Assembly: GCF_003814815.1 (NCBI RefSeq) | Contig: NZ_RKQQ01000003.1 | Coordinates: 248,001-312,000, forward strand | Reading direction: 5' to 3' | Length of the DNA stretch: 64,000 nt | Origin: Salisediminibacterium halotolerans | Lineage (GTDB): Bacteria > Bacillota > Bacilli > Bacillales > Salisediminibacteriaceae | Part shown: piece after piece, positions 36,433 through 44,998 of the stretch | Numbering within the stretch: position 1 is the first letter of the stretch | How the letters are laid out: the number at the start of each line of letters is the position of its first letter | The notes under the pieces: model-generated | Database searches by the model: none | What the model was told of the DNA's origin: nothing | Seen by the model: the letters and a program-made list of their open reading frames with translations, nothing else | Position numbers and translations under genes: made by a program

Positions 36433-36913
36433 GCTTGTAAAAGTAGGGATGGCGGATTTGAACACAGCGAAAGTGCCGCAGACAATTCGAACGTCCGGTT
36501 TAGGCTCGTGTATCGGGGTTGTCGTCTATGATGAACGGCTGAAGTTATCGGCAATGGCGCATATTATGCTGCCGGATTCAACTTATGCGCGCAGCGGTGT
36601 CATAAACCGGGCCAAATACGCCGACACGGCTGTTGCTGATTTGATCGGACTTCTTGAGGCTGACGGAGCGTTACGTTCGAGACTGAAAGCAAAAATCGCC
36701 GGCGGCGCACAAATGTTTCAATTCAGCTCTTCAAACGAAGCGATGCGGATCGGACCGCGCAATGCCGAAGCTGTCAAAGACGTGCTTGCATCGTTTCGCG
36801 TCGAACTCGTGCATGAAGATACGGGCGGCGGCAGCGGCCGAACGATAGAATTTAACCCGGCAACCTCCGTGTTAAATATCAGGACAGTCAATAAAGGGGT
36901 GGTGGAAGTATAA
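36425..36913 (+). CDS. cheD: Chemoreceptor glutamine deamidase CheD
   Basis: A 162-residue enzyme that deamidates glutamines on chemoreceptors and is titrated by CheC. Catalytic Cys29 (TSGLGSCIGVVVYD) and His46 (SAMAHIMLP) are visible. The KIAGGAQMF and IGPRNAEAV motifs are typical. I prefer the ATG at 36425 over the one at 36419, because AGGGGT ends only 2 bp before the latter. The stop overlaps the next gene (TAATG). Confidence 0.97.
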   Translation: MDKLVKVGMADLNTAKVPQTIRTSGLGSCIGVVVYDERLKLSAMAHIMLPDSTYARSGVINRAKYADTAVADLIGLLEADGALRSRLKAKIAGGAQMFQFSSSNEAMRIGPRNAEAVKDVLASFRVELVHEDTGGGSGRTIEFNPATSVLNIRTVNKGVVEV

Positions 36914-37167
36914 TGAAAGTCAATCGTTTGCAATGGTTTTTAACGTCAGGAATCGCAGGATTTTTAATCGTGCTCTTGTCTTCTTTCGCCGTAAACGAAG
37001 CAGCGACATCGTTTTTCCGTGCAGGCATTGCATTTTTCCTCGCCGCTCCAGTCGGTCTGCTGTTTTCTTATGTATGGGATTGGATTACAATGGATCTTAC
37101 AACAACGGTTCGTGCGAAAAAATCCGCTGAAACACGTAACGATCAAGAAGATCATGACAAAAGCTAG
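36913..37167 (+). CDS. Unrecognised small membrane protein between cheD and sigD
   Basis: An 84-residue protein starting in a TAATG overlap with cheD, so it is clearly translated as part of the operon. It has two hydrophobic segments, about residues 10-28 (SGIAGFLIVLLSSFAVNEA) and 34-55 (AGIAFFLAAPVGLLFSYVW), and a short charged C-terminal tail rich in Lys, Glu, Asp and Asn. I do not recognise a family, and B. subtilis as I know it has sigD directly after cheD. Candidate roles are a membrane partner of the chemotaxis or motility machinery, but nothing in the sequence shows this. Confidence 0.8.
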   Translation: MKVNRLQWFLTSGIAGFLIVLLSSFAVNEAATSFFRAGIAFFLAAPVGLLFSYVWDWITMDLTTTVRAKKSAETRNDQEDHDKS

Positions 37168-37193
37168 CTTTCACGGTATTTAGGAGGGGTTCA

Positions 37194-37964
37194 ATGTCCC
37201 GGATTGAATTGACGGAAACGCTGAAAGAAGATTGGAACGCATGGACAGCAAAGCGAGACAAAACAGCCGGAGACCGGCTGATCGAAGCTTACTTGCCGTT
37301 AGTTGATTATCATGTCCACCGCATAAGCATTCATCTGCCCAAAAGCGTGCAAATAGAGGATCTTCGCAGCCACGGTTTAATGGGCCTTTATGACGCGTTG
37401 GAAAAATTTGACTCATCGCGCGAGTTAAAATTCGATACATACGCCTCTTTCCGGGTGCGCGGCGCGATTATTGACGGACTCCGGCAAGAAGACTGGCTTC
37501 CCCGTTCGATGCGTGATAAAGCTAAAAAGATTGAACAGACGATGGAAGCGATGGAACAAAGGCTCGGGCGCAACGTGTCTCCGCAAGAAGTCGCTCATGA
37601 CTTAGGCATGACGGTAACCGATGTGACGGCGACATTGAATGAAAGCTTCTTTGCCCATTTGCTGTCAGTCGACGAACCGACACAGGAAAGTGAATCGAAA
37701 GAAACGTACGCGCAAACAATTGTTGATCATAAAACCCCCTCACCGGATGAACAGATCGGCAAACAAGCTGATTATGAAGAACTGGCTGAGGCGATTCGAA
37801 CGTTAAATGAAAAAGAACAGCTTGTCCTCTCCCTGTTTTATTTTGAGGAGTTCACTTTAACAGAAATCGGTGAGGTAATGGAGTTATCAACGTCTCGCAT
37901 CTCGCAAATTCACTCGAAATCCGTATTTAAACTTCAACAAAAATTGACTTCTTCGGCGGGCTGA
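37194..37964 (+). CDS. sigD: Flagellar/motility sigma factor SigD
   Basis: A 256-residue FliA/SigD-type sigma factor that directs late flagellar, chemotaxis and autolysin genes. Region 2 includes LIEAYLPLVDYHVHRISIHL, DLRSHGLMGLYDALEKFD and TYASFRVRGAIIDGLRQ. Region 3 follows, and region 4 ends with EKEQLVLSLFYFEEFTLTEI and STSRISQIHSK as its helix-turn-helix. Length is close to B. subtilis SigD (254). It sits about 27 kb downstream of the operon promoter, a position known in B. subtilis to limit its expression. SD TAGGAGGGG precedes the ATG. Confidence 0.98.
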   Translation: MSRIELTETLKEDWNAWTAKRDKTAGDRLIEAYLPLVDYHVHRISIHLPKSVQIEDLRSHGLMGLYDALEKFDSSRELKFDTYASFRVRGAIIDGLRQEDWLPRSMRDKAKKIEQTMEAMEQRLGRNVSPQEVAHDLGMTVTDVTATLNESFFAHLLSVDEPTQESESKETYAQTIVDHKTPSPDEQIGKQADYEELAEAIRTLNEKEQLVLSLFYFEEFTLTEIGEVMELSTSRISQIHSKSVFKLQQKLTSSAG

Positions 37965-38010
37965 TCTCAGGTGCCGGATAAGTCGGTTATGGCAAAAAGG
38001 AGCATGAGAC

Positions 38011-39396
38011 ATGTCTGATTTATTTGAAGTTTTCGAACTGGAAATTTCACAAGATGTCCTCCAGGCGAAACTGAAACAAAAGGCGCCGGCGCCTGAAAAT
38101 CTTACATACGAAGAATTAAACGCATTTTTGCAGCAATCCGGAGTATCTGCCGGCTTAAAACACGATGTGATCGCCGCCGTCATTTCAGGAGATGTTCTTC
38201 CGCCTGTTGTCATTGCGGAAGGAAAGGCGCCAAAAGCGGGGAAAGACGCTTTTTTATGGACGGTTCTCGATGAACAGGCCGCAAGCGATATCAGAAATGA
38301 AGAGCTTGAAACGAAATCGCGGGTAAACCTCCGGGAAGTGATCGATATACCGACTGTCCGTTCGGGCGAGGTTGTCGGAAAAAAAATACATCCGACTGCC
38401 GGAACGGATGGAACGGGGGTAAACGGCGAAGTGCTGCCGGGCAAAAACGGTAAAGACATAACCCTGCGCCCGGGAAAAAACACCCGTATAAACGATGATG
38501 CGGATGAAATAACGTCGGCGATCGACGGACAAATTTCAGTTGAACCGAGGCTTGTCCATGTATACCCTGTCTACGAGGTAAACGGTGATCTCGATTTAAA
38601 GACCGGGAACCTTGATTTTATCGGCAATGTAAACATTCGCGGCAATGTTCCCGCGGGGTTTTCCGTGAAAGCACAAGGCGACATTCGTGTTCACGGTTCC
38701 GTCGAAGCTGCCCGCTTGACTGCCGGCGGTTCAATTTATATCCATCAAGGCATTGTTGCCCAGGGAGACGGCGCCATTGAGGCAGAAGGCGAGGTGCGGA
38801 CGTCGTTTATCAATCAGGCGAATGTATTTGCGGCCGGTGACATCACTGTTTCGACGTCAATTCTTCACAGTCACATTGAAGCGCACGGCGCGATTATTTG
38901 CAACGAACGAAAGGGTAACGTATGCGGGGGAAAATTGGCTGCTGTAAAAGGGGTAGATGTTAATGAGATCGGCAATCAGATGAACACCCCGACAGAAATT
39001 TACATCGGAGTGAGCAAACGCTTATTGGAGCGGGAAGAACACCTCCGTCAGCAAAAAGCCAGAGCAAACGATGAACTGAACAAAAACGGCAAACTGTTGA
39101 AAAAAATTATCGACAAAGAAAAACACCAGCCGCTCTCTGATAAGGAACGGACGACGAAAAAACGAATCAGAAGATCGTTTTCAAATACGTATGAACAGCT
39201 GAATGAAGCAGCCGGCGCGCTGGATGCTGTACAGCGCTCGCTTCAGTTAAATGAGCAGGCAAAAATTGCGATAAGACGGCAAGTCTTTCCGATGACTGAT
39301 TTGTATTTCGGCAAATACCGCCGGCGGATCACCAGTACACATCAAGGGGTCATTTTTTATTTGCGTCAATCGGAGATTACGTTTGAACCTGTGTAA
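38011..39396 (+). CDS. FapA/DUF342 family protein
   Basis: A 461-residue protein with the central DUF342 beta-helix-like repeats (about residues 175-320: GDLDLKTGNLDFIGNVNIRG, VKAQGDIRVHGSVEAARL, AGGSIYIHQGIVAQG, AEGEVRTSFINQANV). A charged coiled coil follows (about 335-430). The N-terminal 170 residues include the VVGKKIHPTAGTDGTGVNG segment typical of the family. DUF342 proteins are often encoded next to motility genes, and Vibrio FapA affects flagellar assembly. Here it lies between sigD and the swrB-like gene, which supports a motility role but not a mechanism. Confidence 0.88.
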   Translation: MSDLFEVFELEISQDVLQAKLKQKAPAPENLTYEELNAFLQQSGVSAGLKHDVIAAVISGDVLPPVVIAEGKAPKAGKDAFLWTVLDEQAASDIRNEELETKSRVNLREVIDIPTVRSGEVVGKKIHPTAGTDGTGVNGEVLPGKNGKDITLRPGKNTRINDDADEITSAIDGQISVEPRLVHVYPVYEVNGDLDLKTGNLDFIGNVNIRGNVPAGFSVKAQGDIRVHGSVEAARLTAGGSIYIHQGIVAQGDGAIEAEGEVRTSFINQANVFAAGDITVSTSILHSHIEAHGAIICNERKGNVCGGKLAAVKGVDVNEIGNQMNTPTEIYIGVSKRLLEREEHLRQQKARANDELNKNGKLLKKIIDKEKHQPLSDKERTTKKRIRRSFSNTYEQLNEAAGALDAVQRSLQLNEQAKIAIRRQVFPMTDLYFGKYRRRITSTHQGVIFYLRQSEITFEPV

Positions 39397-39454
39397 ATCT
39401 GGAACAATAAAGGTCGGAGCAACTGATCCGCCGTTTAAGAAGTGAGGAGTTTTG

Positions 39455-39955
39455 ATGGTTTATTTAGTCATAGTAAGTCTCGTTCTGCATTTAGTCAGCT
39501 TTTTTGTTATGATTATCCTGTATCAAAAAATTGAGAGCAGTCAACCGCCGGATACCGGGCGAACATTAAAAGAAATGGAAGATATGCTGATATCTTATAC
39601 AACGGAAATTAAAGAAAACAATGAAAAACTTGCCCGGCGTATTAACGATATGGATACGGCGGCATCAAAGCCCGCCCCGCTGACAGAAAATCTTCGTCAT
39701 GCTCAAGCTGATGAACAAAAGGATAAGCGGGCTGCAGAAACTGCTGCAAAACAAGATACAGCTGCAGACGCTGATTACAGCGCTTATAACCCGCCGCTAC
39801 CGGAAGAAACGGCAGCACAAGAAGCGGCCTTTATATCGTCGGAAACATCACGGGTGCTGTCGATGCATCAGCAAGGTTTCAGCGAAGCCGATATTGCCCG
39901 CCAGCTTGGCATCGGCGCGGGCGAGGTGCATTTATTGCTTAAATTTTATAAATAA
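39455..39955 (+). CDS. swrB: SwrB-like motility protein
   Basis: A 166-residue protein with an N-terminal membrane helix (YLVIVSLVLHLVSFFVMIIL), a charged, Ala/Glu/Lys-rich middle and a conserved C-terminal helix-turn-helix-like segment (VLSMHQQGFSEADIARQL, ending VHLLLKFYK). The layout, length (B. subtilis SwrB/YlxL about 167) and position just upstream of rpsB match SwrB, which promotes maturation of the flagellar export apparatus. Primary sequence similarity is weak except for the C-terminus. I choose the ATG at 39455 behind GTGAGGAG; a TTG at 39452 is one codon upstream. Confidence 0.78.
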   Translation: MVYLVIVSLVLHLVSFFVMIILYQKIESSQPPDTGRTLKEMEDMLISYTTEIKENNEKLARRINDMDTAASKPAPLTENLRHAQADEQKDKRAAETAAKQDTAADADYSAYNPPLPEETAAQEAAFISSETSRVLSMHQQGFSEADIARQLGIGAGEVHLLLKFYK

Positions 39956-39970
39956 TTCCGGTCAGAGTGC

Positions 39971-39999
39971 TTGTCTCACCTTTATGAATATGATATATT
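39971..39999 (+). promoter_or_regulatory. Sigma-A-type promoter for rpsB
   Basis: -35 TTGTCT (39971-39976), 17-bp spacer, -10 TATATT (39994-39999). It starts 15 bp after the swrB-like stop and implies a leader of about 115 nt before the rpsB GTG. Confidence 0.8.
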
Positions 40000-40002
40000 A
40001 AC

Positions 40003-40120
40003 TCTCGGTGTTACAACACTACGCACGTCTGTTGATTTTTTTCGGGGTGCTTTTCTGCGAAAAGTCCGAGAAAAAGCTGATACAGGCGGAGGAACTAAAA
40101 ACCAAGAGGAGGTGAGTGAA
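40003..40120 (+). promoter_or_regulatory. Structured rpsB 5' leader
   Basis: The predicted untranslated leader can close with TCTCGG (40003-40008) against CCGAGA (40066-40071), enclosing a hairpin CTTTTC/GAAAAG (40050-40064). S2 operons are autoregulated in several bacteria, so an S2-binding leader is plausible. The structure is read by eye only. Confidence 0.4.
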
Positions 40121-40849
40121 GTGGCAGTGATTTCCATGAAACAACTATTAGAAGCAGGGGTACATTTCGGACACCAAACGCGCCGCTGGAACCCTAAAAT
40201 GGATCGCTACATCTTCACAGAAAGAAACGGTATTTACATTATTGACCTGCAAAAAACGGTCAAAAAAGTTGACGAAGCGTTCAAATTTGTCCGCAACCTT
40301 GCAGCAGACGGCGGAAACGTTCTGTTTGTCGGAACGAAAAAGCAAGCGCAGGATTCTGTCCAAGAAGAAGCCGAACGCTGCGGGATGTACTACATCAACC
40401 AGCGCTGGCTCGGCGGAACATTGACGAACTTCGAAACGATCCGCAAGCGTATTCAGCGTCTTAAAGACCTGGAAACAATGGCGGAAGACGGAACGTTCGA
40501 TGTGTTGCCGAAAAAAGAAGTTGTCTTGCTGAATAAAGAAAAAGATCGTCTCGAGAAGTTTCTCGGCGGAATTAAAGATATGGACCGCGTACCTGATGCG
40601 ATGTTTATTATCGATCCGCGCAAAGAGCGCATTGCTGTTGCAGAAGCGCATAAACTGGATATTCCGATTGTCGGCATCGTAGATACGAATTGCGACCCGG
40701 ACGAAATCGACTACGTCATCCCTGGTAACGATGATGCGATCCGCGCTGTGCGTTTATTGACGGCGAAAATGGCAGACGCTATCATTGAAGCCAATCAAGG
40801 CGAAGAAAACGAAGTGCAAGAAGCTTCGAGCGAAGAATCGAAAGCATAA
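40121..40849 (+). CDS. rpsB: 30S ribosomal protein S2
   Basis: A 242-residue S2 protein. The N-terminus [19 protein letters not shown] matches B. subtilis RpsB and fixes the start at GTG 40121, behind AAGAGGAGGTGA. The frame is open further upstream to 39971 but that part would run through the promoter. Other conserved parts are [37 protein letters not shown] and [20 protein letters not shown]. The acidic C-terminal tail is usual. tsf follows after a terminator-like hairpin. Confidence 0.99.
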   Translation: MAVISMKQLLEAGVHFGHQTRRWNPKMDRYIFTERNGIYIIDLQKTVKKVDEAFKFVRNLAADGGNVLFVGTKKQAQDSVQEEAERCGMYYINQRWLGGTLTNFETIRKRIQRLKDLETMAEDGTFDVLPKKEVVLLNKEKDRLEKFLGGIKDMDRVPDAMFIIDPRKERIAVAEAHKLDIPIVGIVDTNCDPDEIDYVIPGNDDAIRAVRLLTAKMADAIIEANQGEENEVQEASSEESKA

Positions 40850-40859
40850 GTGCTGACAC

Positions 40860-40900
40860 AAAGGGTGATAGAGGGCCGGACCCTTTATCACCCTTTTTTT
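40860..40900 (+). terminator. Terminator between rpsB and tsf
   Basis: AAAGGGTGATA pairs with TATCACCCTTT and, after a mismatch, an inner AGGG pairs with CCCT. Seven T follow. It is a strong intrinsic terminator by appearance, lying within the 89-bp rpsB-tsf gap, so tsf is probably transcribed by partial read-through or from a promoter I cannot identify. Confidence 0.85.
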
Positions 40901-40938
40901 GAAAAAGTGACTTTAATAAACCCGAGGAGGAATAGAAT

Positions 40939-41823
40939 ATGGCAATTTCAGCTCAAATGGTAAAAGACTTGCGTGAACAAACAGGCGCAGGCATGATGGA
41001 TTGCAAAAAAGCACTGACAGAAACAGACGGTGATATGGAAAAGGCGGTTGAATTCCTGCGTGAAAAAGGGATTGCCAAAGCACAGAAAAAAGCGGACCGT
41101 GTCGCTGCTGAAGGTCTTGCTCACGTCGTAGTTGACGGAAATAAAGCCGTTATCGCTGAGATCAACGCAGAAACGGATTTCGTTTCAAAAAATGAAAACT
41201 TTGTCAACATGGTGGACGGCGTGACGAAGCATTTGTTGAAAAACGAGCCGGCAACAGTTGAAGAGGCGCTTACGCAAGCGTTTGACGGCGATGCTGAAAA
41301 CCTTGAAGCGTATATCAATGATCAAATCGCTAAAATCGGTGAAAAGATTTCTTTGCGCCGTTTTCAAGTCATCGAACTCGGTGAAAATGAAGCGTTCGGT
41401 TCGTACATTCACATGGGCGGACGCATCGGCGTGTTAACCGTCTTGGAAGGCACGACAGACGAGACTGTCGCGAAAGATATCGCAATGCATGTTGCAGCGA
41501 TTAATCCTCAGTATGTCAGCCGCGAAGACGTTTCTGCCGAAGAGGTTGAAAAAGAGCGCGAAGCGTTGAAAAAAGAAGCGCTTAACGAAGGCAAGCCGGA
41601 AAACATCGTGGAAAAAATGGTTGAAGGACGACTCGGCAAATACTTCGAAGAAATTTGCTTAAACGAACAGGCGTTTGTAAAAGACGGCGATCAAAAGGTC
41701 GGCGATTATGTGAAAGCTCAAGGTGCCAACGTTAAAACGTTTTACCGTTACGAAGTTGGCGAAGGTATGGAAAAGAAAGAAGACAACTTCGCAGAAGAAG
41801 TTATGTCTCAAGTGAAAAAGTAA
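40939..41823 (+). CDS. tsf: Translation elongation factor Ts
   Basis: A 294-residue nucleotide exchange factor for EF-Tu. The N-terminal UBA-like domain reads [20 protein letters not shown] and the core has [14 protein letters not shown], the EF-Tu-contacting TDFV motif. Length agrees with B. subtilis Ts (293). SD CGAGGAGG precedes the ATG. A good terminator follows. Confidence 0.99.
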   Translation: MAISAQMVKDLREQTGAGMMDCKKALTETDGDMEKAVEFLREKGIAKAQKKADRVAAEGLAHVVVDGNKAVIAEINAETDFVSKNENFVNMVDGVTKHLLKNEPATVEEALTQAFDGDAENLEAYINDQIAKIGEKISLRRFQVIELGENEAFGSYIHMGGRIGVLTVLEGTTDETVAKDIAMHVAAINPQYVSREDVSAEEVEKEREALKKEALNEGKPENIVEKMVEGRLGKYFEEICLNEQAFVKDGDQKVGDYVKAQGANVKTFYRYEVGEGMEKKEDNFAEEVMSQVKK

Positions 41824-41826
41824 TCC

Positions 41827-41855
41827 AAAAAGGGGCACAGCTGTGTCCCTTTTTT
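41827..41855 (+). terminator. tsf terminator
   Basis: AAAAAGGGGCACA pairs with TGTGTCCCTTTTT with one G-U pair and a minimal GC turn, ending in a six-T run, 4 bp after the tsf stop. Confidence 0.85.
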
Positions 41856-41917
41856 CCAAGCTATACGTTTGATTTAATGAAACTCGGGCTGGACGAGCGC
41901 TCAATATGGAGGGTATT

Positions 41918-42643
41918 ATGGAAGAAGCAAAATTTAAACGGATCGTTTTGAAGCTTAGCGGCGAAGCTCTTGCCGGTGAACAGGGCTACGGTATCGACCC
42001 GAATATGATTCAATCGATCGCGGATCAGATTCACGATGTAGCAGAACTGGATGTCGAAATTGCCATTATTGTCGGCGGAGGCAATATTTGGCGGGGGATG
42101 GCAGGGAGTGCGAAAGGCATGGACCGGGCGACCGCTGATTACATGGGCATGCTCGCGACGGTTATGAATGCGCTCGCTCTTCAAGACGGTCTCGAACATG
42201 AAGGGGTGCAAACGCGTGTGCAAACGTCGATTGAAATGCGCCAAGTCGCCGAACCTTACATACGCCGCAAAGCTATTCGCCATCTCGAGAAAAAGCGCGT
42301 CGTCATTTTTGCTGCCGGAACAGGCAATCCATACTTTTCAACGGATACGACGGCTGCGTTAAGAGCAGCTGAAATTGAAGCTGATGTTATTTTAATGGCG
42401 AAAAACAATGTGGACGGGGTGTACAGCGCCGATCCGACGGTCGATTCCGGAGCCAAAAAATTCAGCACGCTGACGTACCTTGACTTGCTTAAAGACGGGC
42501 TCGCTGTGATGGATTCAACCGCTTCGTCCTTATGTATGGATAACAATATTCCGCTTATTGTATTCTCAATTGCAGAAAAAGGTAACATTCGCCGCGCAGT
42601 GCTCGGTGAAGAAATCGGAACAACGATTAGGGGGAGTCAATAA
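41918..42643 (+). CDS. pyrH: Uridylate kinase
   Basis: A 241-residue hexameric UMP kinase of the amino-acid-kinase fold that makes UDP from UMP and ATP. Conserved segments: [50 protein letters not shown] and [21 protein letters not shown] choose the ATG at 41918 behind GGAGGG; an in-frame ATG at 41906 lies upstream of that SD. The stop overlaps the frr start (TAATG). Confidence 0.99.
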   Translation: MEEAKFKRIVLKLSGEALAGEQGYGIDPNMIQSIADQIHDVAELDVEIAIIVGGGNIWRGMAGSAKGMDRATADYMGMLATVMNALALQDGLEHEGVQTRVQTSIEMRQVAEPYIRRKAIRHLEKKRVVIFAAGTGNPYFSTDTTAALRAAEIEADVILMAKNNVDGVYSADPTVDSGAKKFSTLTYLDLLKDGLAVMDSTASSLCMDNNIPLIVFSIAEKGNIRRAVLGEEIGTTIRGSQ

Positions 42644-43200
42644 TGTCTAAAGAAGTATTGAAGCAGGCAGAAGAACGAATGAACAAATCGATTGAATCAT
42701 TTCAGCAGCAGCTGGCTACATTGCGGACCGGCAGAGCGAATCCGTCGATTCTTGACCGCGTGCAGGTAGAGTATTACGGCATGATGACGCCGCTGAATCA
42801 GCTGTCGTCAATCAGTGTTCCCGAAGGGCGTATGCTCTTAATCCAGCCGTTCGACAAATCGGTGATTTCGGAAATTGAAAAGGCGATTCAAAAAGCTGAT
42901 CTCGGTCTTTCACCGTCGAATGACGGCAATGTGATCCGCATTTCCGTCCCGGCCCTGACAGAAGAGCGGCGCGAAGAAATTGTGAAATATGTCGGCCGTT
43001 ACGCTGAAGAAGCGAAAGTCGCGGTTCGCAATGTCCGCCGTGAAGCGAATGACGAACTGAAGAAAATGGAAAAAAGCAATGAATTAACTGAAGATGGTTT
43101 GCGGCGCGCTCAGGATGATGTGCAAAAATTGACAGACAAAATGATCGCAAAAATTGATGATACCGCAAAAGCAAAAGAAGAAGATATCCGCGAAATATAA
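42643..43200 (+). CDS. frr: Ribosome recycling factor
   Basis: A 185-residue factor that, with EF-G, splits post-termination ribosomes. It shows [23 protein letters not shown] near the N-terminus (split by one turn) and [17 protein letters not shown] in the helical domain. Length equals the family norm. Translationally coupled to pyrH by TAATG. Confidence 0.99.
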   Translation: MSKEVLKQAEERMNKSIESFQQQLATLRTGRANPSILDRVQVEYYGMMTPLNQLSSISVPEGRMLLIQPFDKSVISEIEKAIQKADLGLSPSNDGNVIRISVPALTEERREEIVKYVGRYAEEAKVAVRNVRREANDELKKMEKSNELTEDGLRRAQDDVQKLTDKMIAKIDDTAKAKEEDIREI

Positions 43201-43219
43201 AAGAATTCCACTTGCTTTG

Positions 43220-43245
43220 ACCCTCTGCCTGCAGGGGGTTTTTTC
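43220..43245 (+). terminator. frr terminator
   Basis: ACCCTCTGC pairs with GCAGGGGGT with one G-U pair around a two-base turn, ending in a T-run, 19 bp after the frr stop. Confidence 0.85.
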
Positions 43246-43275
43246 TATGATAAAAGGCTAGAATGAAAATCCTTC

Positions 43276-43304
43276 TTATCCCAAAGGCCAGTTCGTGATA
43301 GAAT
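43276..43304 (+). promoter_or_regulatory. Extended -10 promoter for uppS
   Basis: -10 TAGAAT (43299-43304) preceded by TG to give TGATAGAAT, with a weak -35 TTATCC (43276-43281) at 17 bp. It lies between the frr terminator and uppS, giving a leader of about 80 nt. Confidence 0.65.
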
Positions 43305-43390
43305 ATAGGAGGCTCTGTACTTGAGTCATCTGCAATATGCTTGTCTGCTTATAAAACGATCGTAATTTAGTTACCACGGGGGATATCATC

Positions 43391-44161
43391 ATGCTGAATA
43401 AACTGATGGGGAAAGAAAAACCTGCAGAAGAAGACGAATTAAACGAAATCGAACCGGAAGAAGAAAATATTCCGAAACATATCGCTGTCATCATGGACGG
43501 AAATGGACGCTGGGCGAAAAAACGCGGTCTGCCGAGAGTTGCCGGCCATAGAGAAGGGATGAATGCGATTCGCCGGATGGTAAGGCTCGCGGATCGGACC
43601 GGAGTCGAAGTATTGACGCTATACGCATTTTCCACTGAAAATTGGAAGCGGCCAAAAACGGAAGTAGAATTTTTAATGCGCCTGCCGGAAAGATTTCTGA
43701 ACGCGGAATTGCCGGAACTGATTGAAAAAAATGTCCGCGTGCGTGTGACGGGAGAAATTGAAACGCTGCCTGAATACACGCAGCGTGCTGTAAAAAAAGC
43801 AGCGGAAGAAACTTCCGGAAATACAGGAATGATTTTAAATTTCGCCTTAAACTACGGAAGCCGTTCAGAAATTATCGAGAGTGTGAAAACAATTTACAAA
43901 AAGGTAGAGTCGGGTGAAGTCGCTTTCACTGAAATCGATGAAGGTTTGCTGTCAAAGCATTTGATGACCGCAGAGCTGCGCGATCCTGACTTGCTTATTC
44001 GGACGAGCGGAGAAATCAGGCTGAGCAACTTTATGTTATGGCAGCTTGCCTATGCGGAATTTTGGTTCACAGATGTCCTCTGGCCGGACTTTGATGAAAA
44101 AGATTTCAATGAAGCTGTCCGAGTCTACCAGCAACGCCAACGCCGTTACGGCGGAGTGTAA
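43391..44161 (+). CDS. uppS: Undecaprenyl diphosphate synthase
   Basis: A 256-residue cis-prenyltransferase that makes the C55 lipid carrier for peptidoglycan and teichoic acid synthesis. Catalytic Asp36 is in AVIMDGNGRWAKKRG; AGHREGMNAIRRMV, YAFSTENWKRP and DLLIRTSGEIRLSNFMLWQL are diagnostic. The first 27 residues are an acidic extension that varies in the family. cdsA follows after 12 bp. Confidence 0.99.
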   Translation: MLNKLMGKEKPAEEDELNEIEPEEENIPKHIAVIMDGNGRWAKKRGLPRVAGHREGMNAIRRMVRLADRTGVEVLTLYAFSTENWKRPKTEVEFLMRLPERFLNAELPELIEKNVRVRVTGEIETLPEYTQRAVKKAAEETSGNTGMILNFALNYGSRSEIIESVKTIYKKVESGEVAFTEIDEGLLSKHLMTAELRDPDLLIRTSGEIRLSNFMLWQLAYAEFWFTDVLWPDFDEKDFNEAVRVYQQRQRRYGGV

Positions 44162-44173
44162 AAGGAGGTCATC

Positions 44174-44965
44174 ATGAAACAGCGCGTACTGACCGGAGTC
44201 ATTGCCGGCGCCGGCTTTCTCAGTTTAATAATCATCGGCGGCTGGCCTTTTGCCGTCTTAATGTTTGCCATTGCAACGATCGGCACGGCAGAACTGTTAA
44301 AAATGAAACATATCCCGATCCTTTCAGCAAAAGGATTCATCGGCATCGTTTTTATGTGGATTTTGCTCGTCCCGGATAATTTTGCTCTGCTGGATTGGAT
44401 TCCGCTGCACCGGACTGAATTGTTTTTATTGCTGATTGTGTTGCTGCTTGGATTAACAGTATTGTCTAAAAATAAATTTTCCTTTGATGATGCCGGTTTC
44501 ACCGTTTTAACGTCAGTGTATGTCGGGTTCGGGTTCCATTATTTTATGTTTGCCCGGTTTGTGGAAGACGGTCTCCTGCTGATTTTTCTCATCCTAATTC
44601 TCGTTTGGGCAACAGATTCGGGGGCGTATTTTGCAGGAAGAAAATTCGGCAAGCATAAACTCGCGCCTTCGATCAGCCCGAAAAAAACAGTCGAGGGGTC
44701 TGCCGGCGGTGTCATGCTTGCATTAGCGATCGGCAGCCTGTACACGCTGTTTTTCCCGTTTTTTGATACGTGGGCACTGTCGCTCGCATTTATGATCGTC
44801 GTTTCATTGACGGGACAAGTCGGCGATTTGATTGAATCGGCGTTTAAGCGCCATTATGCGGTCAAGGACTCCGGCAATGTTCTTCCCGGACACGGCGGCA
44901 TTCTTGATCGGTTTGACAGCCTGATTTTTGTCATGCCTGTTGTTTTTTTGCTCGGATTCTTTTAA
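44174..44965 (+). CDS. cdsA: Phosphatidate cytidylyltransferase
   Basis: A 263-residue polytopic membrane enzyme that makes CDP-diacylglycerol from phosphatidic acid and CTP. The C-terminal family signature is complete as SAFKRHYAVKDSGNVLPGHG followed by GILDRFD. Several hydrophobic helices precede it. The SD AAAGGAGG precedes the ATG. Its place between uppS and dxr matches B. subtilis. Confidence 0.98.
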   Translation: MKQRVLTGVIAGAGFLSLIIIGGWPFAVLMFAIATIGTAELLKMKHIPILSAKGFIGIVFMWILLVPDNFALLDWIPLHRTELFLLLIVLLLGLTVLSKNKFSFDDAGFTVLTSVYVGFGFHYFMFARFVEDGLLLIFLILILVWATDSGAYFAGRKFGKHKLAPSISPKKTVEGSAGGVMLALAIGSLYTLFFPFFDTWALSLAFMIVVSLTGQVGDLIESAFKRHYAVKDSGNVLPGHGGILDRFDSLIFVMPVVFLLGFF

Positions 44966-44998
44966 TACTTACAATCTAATTAACTGTGGTGATAACTA

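Noticed and set aside
39971-40120. N-terminal extension of rpsB
   Set aside because: The extension starts on the -35 of the rpsB promoter and ends at a strong SD; the start at GTG 40121 matches known S2 N-termini.
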